DNA of 5,680 nucleotides. Origin: Anaerolineales bacterium (GTDB lineage Bacteria; Chloroflexota; Anaerolineae; 4572-78; NAK82). Shown in pieces: positions 1-4,751 of this stretch. The translations under genes and the position numbers were made by a program. Below the pieces are notes generated by a model. It was not told the DNA's origin and ran no database searches. It worked only from the letters and a program-made list of their open reading frames with translations. The stretch spans positions 1-5,680 of the forward strand of contig JAHELX010000426.1 of the NCBI GenBank assembly GCA_024643945.1. Reading direction: 5' to 3'. Within the stretch, counting starts at the first letter, position 1. The number at the start of each line of letters is the position of its first letter.

Positions 1-2297
1 GGCTGGCGCGGCTGGGGGCTATGGTCTACGTGGGACACGCCGCCACTAACCTGGGCGATGCCGACCTGGTCGTCGTCTCGTCGGCCGTGCCGGAAGGCAA
101 CCCGGAGGTGGAAGAAGCGCACCGGCGGGACATCCCCGTCCTCAAGCGGGCCGATTGGCTGGGGCGGATGATGGGGGGCAAACGAGGCGTAGCCGTCGCC
201 GGTACCCACGGCAAGACGACGACGACCGCCATGATCGCCCTCATTTTACGCGAGGCTGGCCTGGATCCGACCTTCATCGTCGGCGGCGACATCCCGCAGT
301 TGGGGACCAACGCCGCCGCCGGGACAGGGGACGTGTTCGTCATAGAGGCCGACGAGTACGATCACACATTCTTGGGGCTGCGGCCGGAGATCGCCGTCGT
401 CACTGTGGTGGAGTGGGATCACCCCGACTGCTACCCCACGCCGGCGTCCATGATGGAGGCCTTTCGACAGTTCGTGGCCCTGGTGCCGCCAGAGGGGCTG
501 GTGGTCGCTTGCGGCGACGAACCGGGTGTGCAGGAGCTATTAGGGAAGGACGGAAGGTTGGAAGGTTGGAAGGCTGGAAGGTTGATCACTTACGGGCTGA
601 ACGCGGGCAATGATTGGCGTGGTGTCGAGCTGCAGCTAAACATGCGCGGCGGCTACGATTTCACCGTACACCTGGCACATGCTTCGAAGCAGGCGGAGGA
701 GCGGTTGGGAGGGGTATCGCTGGGGGTGCCGGGAACGCATAACGTGAAAAACGCGCTGGCGGCACTGGTCGTCGCCGACTGGTTAGGCGTGCCCTTCGCC
801 CAGGCGGCAGACACTCTGGCCAATTTCAGCGGCGTAAGCCGGCGCTTCGAGATCAAAGACGAGGCAGGCGGGATCGTGGTAGTGGACGACTATGCCCATC
901 ACCCGACCGAAATTCGGGCTACGCTGGCGGCGGCGCGAACGCGTTATCCTGAGCGTGCTATCTGGGCAGTCTTCCAGCCGCACACCTATTCACGCACCCG
1001 CGCCTTGCTGGATGACTTCGCCGCAGCCTTTGCCGACGCCGACCACGTCGTCGTCGTAGATATTTTCCCGGCGCGCGAGGTAGACGACGGGTCGGTCAAC
1101 AGCCGTGACATAGTGGCCCGCATGGAACATCCCGACGCCTATTACATTGGCCCGCTGGAGGATGCGGCTAACTTCCTGGTGGACCGATTGCGTCCGGGTG
1201 ATGTGCTCCTCACCCTGGGCGCGGGTGACGGTTATCGGGTGGGAGAGATGGTAATCAATAGCGTGGACGACCCCAAACCGCCCGACGTCGACTCGCTGGC
1301 AAAGGCGCTGCGCGCCCGCTTCGGCCGGCGGCTGCGGCGCGACGAATCGCTGGCGGCACACACCACCTTGCGCGTAGGCGGGCCGGCCGACTTGTGGCTG
1401 ACGGTGACCGCCCTGGATGAGCTGATCGAGAGCGTGACGTTGGCACGGGAACATAGCGTCCCAGTCCTTTTGCTGGGAGGCGGCGCCAATATGCTGGTCA
1501 GCGACCGGGGTGTGAGGGGGCTGGTGGTGCAAAATCGGTGCCAGCAGGTGACGTTCCCCCGAAGGTCTGCTCCGCCGGAGCGGGCTGGAGCGGCCCAGAG
1601 GGGACTAATAGATGCGACGAATGACCCGCCGCGCGCAATTGTCGAATCGGGGGTGATCTTGCCCTCGCTGGCACACCGGCTGGCCCGACGGGGGCTGAGT
1701 GGGCTGGAATGGGCAGTGGGCGTGCCAGGAACGATGGGCGGGGCAGTGGTGAACAACGCCGGGGCTTACGGTTCCTCCATCGCCGATTGCCTGGTTCGGG
1801 CCGAACTGCTCATGCCAGCGGGATATCCGGAGGGCAATGGCCGGCGCGAATGGCGCTCCGTGAACTGGTTTGAGTATGAATATCGGTCGAGCCGACTGAA
1901 GCGGCTGGGAGCGCAAGGGAAACGAGAACAGTTTGTAGTATTGCAGGCCGAGCTGGCGCTGAGTCGCAAGTCGCCAGCGGAGATTGAAAATCAAATGGCA
2001 GCCTACAGCGAACGGCGCCGGGCCACCCAACCACCAGGGGCGAGCATCGGCAGCATGTTCAAGAATCCGCCGGGTGATTACGCCGGCCGTCTCATCGACG
2101 CGGCCGGGCTGAAAGGGACGCAGATCGGCGGCGCGCGAATCTCGCCGGTACACGCCAACTTCTTCGTCAATCTGGGCACGGCCAAAGCGGCCGACTTCGC
2201 CGCCCTCATCGAACTGGCACGTCAGACAGTGAAAGCGAGGTTTAACATTGAGCTGGAGCTGGAGATCGAGAAGATTGGAGATTGGGAAGTCGAATAG
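1..2297 (+). CDS. murC/murB: MurC-MurB fusion: UDP-MurNAc--L-alanine ligase / UDP-MurNAc dehydrogenase (5' partial)
   Basis: This is a two-domain cytoplasmic enzyme for consecutive peptidoglycan precursor steps. The C-terminal MurB half reduces UDP-GlcNAc-enolpyruvate with NADPH and FAD, and the N-terminal MurC half adds L-Ala to the product with ATP. Residues are numbered from the ATG at 21, which is internal: the frame is open to the window edge and the N-terminal UDP-binding Rossmann part of MurC (roughly 50-60 residues) lies upstream. MurC signs are the P-loop GTHGKTTTT (61-69), EADEYD (109-114), EWDHPD (131-136), HNVKNALA (240-247), SRRFE (273-277), DDYAHHPTEI (289-298), QPHTYSRT (319-326) and LGAGD (399-403). 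A linker near 411-424 leads to MurB: TTLRVGG (448-454), the FAD-binding LLLGGGANMLVSD (483-495), GVPGTMGGAVVNNAGAYG (567-584), YRSS (621-624), GSMFKNP with probable catalytic Ser678, and LELEIE with probable catalytic Glu748. The compact GSMFKNP-to-HANFFVN stretch resembles type II MurB. Mpl shares some ligase motifs, but the dcw context and fused MurB favour MurC. Confidence 0.95.
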   Translation, partial: LARLGAMVYVGHAATNLGDADLVVVSSAVPEGNPEVEEAHRRDIPVLKRADWLGRMMGGKRGVAVAGTHGKTTTTAMIALILREAGLDPTFIVGGDIPQLGTNAAAGTGDVFVIEADEYDHTFLGLRPEIAVVTVVEWDHPDCYPTPASMMEAFRQFVALVPPEGLVVACGDEPGVQELLGKDGRLEGWKAGRLITYGLNAGNDWRGVELQLNMRGGYDFTVHLAHASKQAEERLGGVSLGVPGTHNVKNALAALVVADWLGVPFAQAADTLANFSGVSRRFEIKDEAGGIVVVDDYAHHPTEIRATLAAARTRYPERAIWAVFQPHTYSRTRALLDDFAAAFADADHVVVVDIFPAREVDDGSVNSRDIVARMEHPDAYYIGPLEDAANFLVDRLRPGDVLLTLGAGDGYRVGEMVINSVDDPKPPDVDSLAKALRARFGRRLRRDESLAAHTTLRVGGPADLWLTVTALDELIESVTLAREHSVPVLLLGGGANMLVSDRGVRGLVVQNRCQQVTFPRRSAPPERAGAAQRGLIDATNDPPRAIVESGVILPSLAHRLARRGLSGLEWAVGVPGTMGGAVVNNAGAYGSSIADCLVRAELLMPAGYPEGNGRREWRSVNWFEYEYRSSRLKRLGAQGKREQFVVLQAELALSRKSPAEIENQMAAYSERRRATQPPGASIGSMFKNPPGDYAGRLIDAAGLKGTQIGGARISPVHANFFVNLGTAKAADFAALIELARQTVKARFNIELELEIEKIGDWEVE
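552..583 (+). repeat. Four tandem copies of an 8-bp unit (GGAAGGTT) inside murC
   Basis: Units lie at 552-559, 560-567, 568-575 and 576-583. They are identical except that the third reads GGAAGGCT. The array is translated in the murC frame as GRLEGWKAGRL (residues 178-188), so three units equal eight codons. It sits between GDEPGVQELL and LITYGLN in the central MurC domain, at a place that is probably a surface loop. Because eight is not a multiple of three, gain or loss of one unit would shift the frame. Confidence 0.9.
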
Positions 2298-2307
2298 CCA
2301 CCTGCAT

Positions 2308-2433
2308 ATGCCCTGGCCCATCTTGGCTGAGGGGCAGGTGCAGGCCGGGCCAGGCTGGTTGCGGCTGCTCTTGAGCCTGATTGTGAGCGCGGCACTGCTG
2401 CTGGCGTTAGCGGTGCTGCCGCATCCCTGGTAA
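2308..2433 (+). CDS. Candidate 41-residue single-pass membrane protein, unknown function
   Basis: I do not recognise this ORF. It starts with ATG 10 bases after the murCB stop and ends with TAA at 2431-2433. The product has a short N-terminus (MPWPILAEGQVQAGPG) followed by one strongly hydrophobic segment at residues 17-37 (WLRLLLSLIV, then SAALLLALAVL), which looks like a transmembrane helix, and ends PHPW. By hand count 35 of 41 codons end in G or C, as expected for a gene in this GC-rich genome. Against it: no convincing Shine-Dalgarno sequence is visible, the length is short, and Leu/Ala-rich hydrophobic stretches arise by chance in GC-rich DNA. It could instead be the decayed end of a larger gene, or non-coding. 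If real, it would be co-transcribed with murCB and ddl. An in-frame upstream start at 2248 would overlap murCB and is less likely. Confidence 0.35.
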   Translation: MPWPILAEGQVQAGPGWLRLLLSLIVSAALLLALAVLPHPW

Positions 2434-2437
2434 CAAC

Positions 2438-2475
2438 GTGGGGCAGGCCAGGGCAGACTGGAAAGCCTGCCCCAC
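2438..2475. repeat. Palindromic intergenic repeat unit, first copy
   Basis: A perfect 11-bp inverted repeat (GTGGGGCAGGC at 2438-2448, GCCTGCCCCAC at 2465-2475) surrounds a 16-base loop. Within it, GGGCAGACTGGAAAG (2451-2465) has a perfect reverse-complement copy at 2511-2525 in the neighbouring unit. There is no T-run after the hairpin, so it is not a standard intrinsic terminator. It resembles dispersed REP-like or MITE-like palindromes. Whether it recurs in the genome cannot be seen from this window. Confidence 0.8.
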
Positions 2476-2500
2476 AGTAAGAGCGTGGCTAAAAAGCAGT

Positions 2501-2525
2501 GTGGGGCAGACTTTCCAGTCTGCCC
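2501..2525. repeat. Palindromic intergenic repeat unit, second copy, just before ddl
   Basis: GTGGGGCAG (2501-2509) repeats the start of the first unit (2438-2446). Inside the copy, GGGCAGACT (2504-2512) and AGTCTGCCC (2517-2525) form a perfect 9-bp stem with a TTCC tetraloop. The stretch 2511-2525 is the exact inverse of 2451-2465. The hairpin ends 30 bases before the ddl start codon and is not followed by a T-run. Confidence 0.85.
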
Positions 2526-2555
2526 AGGCAGGCCCATAACAGAACGAGCAAACTA

Positions 2556-3695
2556 ATGACCAAACGCAAGATTCGAGTTGGCATCCTCTTTGGCGGACGA
2601 TCGGGCGAGCATGAGGTGAGCCTGACCTCGGCCCAGGGGATTATGAAAGCGATTGACAAAGACAAATACGAAGCGATACCCATCGGCATCACCAAAGAGG
2701 GGCGCTGGATCGCAGGCGGCGACCCTGTGCGGGAACTACGCGCCGCCGCCGACATGCCCCCCGCCCTGGCGGACGTCGCTGACCAGGAAGCAACAGTACC
2801 TGAAACTGTACTGGCGCCACTGGAAGCGCGGGGCACTGCCCTCACCACCCGCAACGCGCCTCTGGAGCTGGACGTGATCTTCCCGGTGCTTCACGGCCCC
2901 TACGGCGAAGACGGGACGGTGCAGGGCTTCCTGGAGCTGACAGGGCTGCCGTACGTCGGGGCGGGAGTCACAGCCAGCGCGGTGGGTATGGACAAGGCCA
3001 TAGCCAAAGACATCTTCCGCACCCACGGTCTGCCGACGTTGCCTTACCATGTTGTTTTGCGCAAAACCTGGGAATCAGACCCGAAGAGGGTAATCGCCGA
3101 TTGCGAAGGGATGTTGCGCTATCCGATGTTCACCAAGCCGGCCAACCTGGGCTCCAGCGTCGGCATCAGCAAGGTCCACAACCGGGACGGACTCATCGCC
3201 GGCATGGACGAGGCCGCCCGCTTCGACCGCAAGCTGATTGTTGAGCAAGGCATCGAGGCGCGGGAGATCGAGGTCAGTGTATTGGGCAACGACGACCCCA
3301 TCGCCTCCGTGCCAGGGGAGATCATCCCCTCGCGCGAGTTTTACAGCTACGCCGCAAAATACATTGACGATGCCTCGGAATTGCTCATCCCGGCCCCCAT
3401 CTCGGCAGAACAAACCGAACAGGTACGGCACCTGGCCATCACGGCTTTTAAGGTCATCGACTGTGCTGGCATGGCCCGCGTCGACTTTCTGATGGATAAG
3501 GTTAGCGGCGACCTCTGGCTCAACGAGGTCAACACCATCCCGGGTTTTACTCCTATCAGTATGTATCCCAAACTATGGGAGGCGACCGGCATCAGTTACA
3601 CCGAGTTGATCGACCGGCTGATCCAACTCGCCCTTGAGCGCTATGAAGACAAGGGGCGCTCAACCACGTCGTTCGACGTGTCCAGGGCGACGTGA
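2556..3695 (+). CDS. ddl: D-alanine--D-alanine ligase
   Basis: This is an ATP-grasp ligase that joins two D-Ala in the cytoplasm, giving the dipeptide that MurF adds to the UDP-MurNAc tripeptide. The protein has 379 residues, close to the longer DdlA/VanA-type forms rather than the roughly 306-residue DdlB. Visible signs are the N-terminal FGGRSGEHEVS (12-22, with Glu18 as the substrate-binding Glu), the Ddl signature HGPYGEDGTVQG (113-124), the ATP-grasp lysine region FTKPANLGSSVG (192-203), AAKY (266-269), ARVDF (307-311) and the metal-binding NEVNTIPGFTPIS (323-335) with Asp310, Glu324 and Asn326. Tyr269 in AAKY matches the residue typical of D-Ala-D-Ala rather than D-Ala-D-lactate ligases. 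I chose ATG 2556 because the family begins just before the FGG motif. The frame also opens at GTG 2499, but those 19 extra codons are translated from the palindromic repeat. The ribosome binding site is weak (AACGAGCAAACTA before ATG). Confidence 0.96.
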   Translation: MTKRKIRVGILFGGRSGEHEVSLTSAQGIMKAIDKDKYEAIPIGITKEGRWIAGGDPVRELRAAADMPPALADVADQEATVPETVLAPLEARGTALTTRNAPLELDVIFPVLHGPYGEDGTVQGFLELTGLPYVGAGVTASAVGMDKAIAKDIFRTHGLPTLPYHVVLRKTWESDPKRVIADCEGMLRYPMFTKPANLGSSVGISKVHNRDGLIAGMDEAARFDRKLIVEQGIEAREIEVSVLGNDDPIASVPGEIIPSREFYSYAAKYIDDASELLIPAPISAEQTEQVRHLAITAFKVIDCAGMARVDFLMDKVSGDLWLNEVNTIPGFTPISMYPKLWEATGISYTELIDRLIQLALERYEDKGRSTTSFDVSRAT

Positions 3696-3806
3696 AGGTA
3701 CAACGCACTTTTGGGGCAAGCCCGCCCTGCCTGCCTGCACCTTGCCGGTGAGGCACAGGTGCGGCAGCGGGCCAGAGTGGATTGCACTTTAAAGAGGATG
3801 TGAAGC
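3696..3806 (+). other. ddl-ftsQ intergenic region with a bulged hairpin
   Basis: This 111-base gap holds three tandem CCTG units (3726-3737) and a hairpin. GCACCT (3737-3742) plus TGCC (3743-3746) pair with GGCA (3752-3755) and AGGTGC (3757-3762), leaving one bulged C and a GGTGA loop. There is no downstream T-run, so an intrinsic terminator is not supported, and read-through from ddl into ftsQ is likely. I saw no convincing promoter here. Confidence 0.6.
3791..3798 (+). promoter_or_regulatory. Ribosome binding site of ftsQ
   Basis: AAAGAGGA lies 8 bases before the GTG at 3807. It decides the start, because the first in-frame ATG downstream (3936) falls inside the transmembrane segment. Confidence 0.75.
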
Positions 3807-4595
3807 GTGGCGCGAAGGCGACCCAATCGCCGCTCTCAAAGGCGGCTCGGCACCCAATATCCCAGCACCGCTCGACACGTTCGCTTTTCGCTGGCGCCGA
3901 TAGCCGGCCGATGGCAGGCATACGGCTCCCGGCTGATGGCAGCGCTGTTGCTGGCGATTTTGGGCTGGGCTATTTATGCCATCTTCGATTCGCCCAACTT
4001 TTTTGTATACGGTGCGGAGGTGCAGGGCAACGCGGCAGTAACGCCGGAGGAGGTGTACGCGGCCAGCGGATTGGAAGGGATGAGTGTCTTCTGGGTAGAC
4101 CCGGCTGCCGTTGCTGCGCGGCTGGAAGTGTTGCCCAACGTGAGATCAGCCCACGTAAAGGTACGCTGGCCGGCACGGGTTATCATCAGCATTGAGGAGC
4201 GAACGCCCGAACTCATCTGGCAAACCGGCGATGCCCAGTGGTGGGTTGACGCTGAGGGAGTCATCGTTCCTCCCCGCAGCGACCTATCGGATGCAGTTAT
4301 GATCATTGATACCGACGCCGAGCCGGTCTCGGCCGGGCAGCGGCTCGATCCGTCCATTCTTGAAGCGGCTCAGGCGCTGCGTCGGCTGTTACCCGAGTTG
4401 CCGGTGATGCATTACTCACATACAACAGGCATCAGCTTCACCACGCGCGAAGGCTGGCCCGTCTATCTGGGAGATGGCAAGAATATGGAGGCCAAGCTGA
4501 CCATCCTGGTCGCCTTGCGCCAGGAACTGCTGGCACGCGGTGTGTCACCGGAATTCATTGACGTGCAGTTTGTAGAGAAACCGTTCTACAAGTAG
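3807..4595 (+). CDS. ftsQ: Cell division protein FtsQ (DivIB family)
   Basis: This is a bitopic membrane protein of the divisome. In characterised bacteria FtsQ/DivIB links early cytoplasmic and late periplasmic division proteins through FtsB and FtsL (DivIC). The 262-residue product starts at GTG with a good ribosome binding site. It has an arginine-rich cytoplasmic tail (11 Arg in the first 42 residues), one transmembrane helix (about 43-60, MAALLLAILGWAIYAIF), then a POTRA domain (about 64-133: FFVYGAEVQGNAAVTPEEVY, with NVRSAHVKVRWPARVIISIEE at 111-131). The beta domain follows, with the typical WWVDAEGVIVPP (145-156) and the C-terminal FIDVQFVEKPFYK (250-262). Length and domain order fit the family, while the primary sequence is divergent, as is usual for FtsQ. 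Its place between ddl and ftsA is the classical dcw position and strengthens the call. Confidence 0.93.
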   Translation: MARRRPNRRSQRRLGTQYPSTARHVRFSLAPIAGRWQAYGSRLMAALLLAILGWAIYAIFDSPNFFVYGAEVQGNAAVTPEEVYAASGLEGMSVFWVDPAAVAARLEVLPNVRSAHVKVRWPARVIISIEERTPELIWQTGDAQWWVDAEGVIVPPRSDLSDAVMIIDTDAEPVSAGQRLDPSILEAAQALRRLLPELPVMHYSHTTGISFTTREGWPVYLGDGKNMEAKLTILVALRQELLARGVSPEFIDVQFVEKPFYK

Positions 4596-4637
4596 ACAGC
4601 AGGCATCAGGAAGATTTTAAGGTAGGACATACTATAT

Positions 4638-4678
4638 ATTGTGGTATAACCCCTTGCAAAACACAAGAGATTGTGGTA
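4638..4678 (+). repeat. Pair of 9-bp direct repeats ATTGTGGTA upstream of ftsA
   Basis: Identical copies lie at 4638-4646 and 4670-4678, 32 bp apart, close to three helical turns. Each copy supplies the TGG upstream of, and the start of, a candidate -10 box. They could be a tandem protein-binding site or simply duplicated promoter elements. Confidence 0.6.
4642..4650 (+). promoter_or_regulatory. Candidate extended -10 promoter (P1) for ftsA
   Basis: TGGTATAAC provides a TGn extension and a -10 box, TATAAC, that matches 5 of 6 bases of the sigma-70 consensus. No good -35 box is seen at the expected distance, but extended -10 promoters can work without one. The surrounding DNA (4616-4650) is AT-rich in an otherwise GC-rich window. 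Transcription would start near 4657, giving a leader of about 95 bases. Confidence 0.4.
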
Positions 4679-4682
4679 AACT
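4654..4682 (+). promoter_or_regulatory. Candidate -35/-10 promoter (P2) for ftsA
   Basis: TTGCAA (4654-4659) and TAAACT (4677-4682) are separated by exactly 17 bases. Each matches the sigma-70 consensus at 4 of 6 positions, and a TGG precedes the -10 box. Transcription would start near 4689, about 60 bases before the ftsA start. An ftsA promoter independent of upstream genes is known in other dcw clusters, so the location is sensible. Confidence 0.45.
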
Positions 4683-4718
4683 GGTGGTTGCACCTTCCCA
4701 TAATATTGGCAACCACCA
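4682..4718 (+). promoter_or_regulatory. Inverted repeat in the ftsA leader (operator or RNA hairpin)
   Basis: Perfect 10-bp arms TGGTGGTTGC (4682-4691) and GCAACCACCA (4709-4718) flank a 17-base centre. The left arm begins at the last base of the candidate P2 -10 box, so as DNA it would cover the P2 start site like an operator. As RNA it would form whole only in transcripts that start upstream (P1 or ftsQ read-through). It lacks a T-run and is not a terminator. Confidence 0.55.
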
Positions 4719-4740
4719 CTGGCGAAGTAACTGGAAGGTG
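4691..4740 (+). promoter_or_regulatory. Possible Shine-Dalgarno-sequestering pairing in the ftsA leader
   Basis: CACCTTCC (4691-4698) is the exact reverse complement of GGAAGGTG (4733-4740), which runs directly into the ftsA Shine-Dalgarno GGAGGT (sharing G4740). Its first base is the last base of the left arm of the 10-bp inverted repeat, and the rest falls in that hairpin's loop. The two pairings could therefore alternate or stack as an H-type pseudoknot. Function is inferred only from complementarity. Confidence 0.35.
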
Positions 4741-4745
4741 GAGGT
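4740..4745 (+). promoter_or_regulatory. Ribosome binding site of ftsA
   Basis: GGAGGT, a near-perfect Shine-Dalgarno sequence, lies 6 bases before the GTG at 4752. It fixes the ftsA start directly before ERTIVGIDVGTTK. Confidence 0.85.
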
Positions 4746-4751
4746 AAAGGC

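Noticed and set aside
1..1250. Mpl (murein peptide ligase) instead of MurC
   Set aside because: The EADEYD motif is shared with Mpl, but fusion to MurB and the position before ddl-ftsQ-ftsA point to MurC.
990..1756. Two overlapping minus-strand ORFs opposite the MurC-MurB junction
   Set aside because: They mirror the codon structure of the fusion gene, overlap each other and lack any family motif.
2438..2525. Intrinsic terminators between murCB and ddl
   Set aside because: Both hairpins are strong, but neither is followed by a T-run, and the genes around them are expected to be co-transcribed.
1605..2537. Long minus-strand ORF (310 codons) opposite murB and the repeat region
   Set aside because: It is antisense to a clearly conserved MurB, runs through the palindromic repeats and shows no recognisable domain. 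Long antisense frames are common in GC-rich genes.
2499..2555. N-terminal extension of ddl from GTG 2499
   Set aside because: The extra 19 residues are translated from the repeat palindrome and precede the normal family start. ATG 2556 fits the usual distance to the FGG motif.
3782..4195. Plus-strand ORF overlapping the ftsQ start in another frame
   Set aside because: It is a shadow of ftsQ: its start has no separate ribosome binding site and its translation is Arg/Gly-rich with no domain.
4638..4718. MraZ-type operator before ftsA
   Set aside because: MraZ boxes are TGGG-type direct repeats and lie at the 5' end of the dcw cluster. The ATTGTGGTA repeats here do not match that pattern or spacing.
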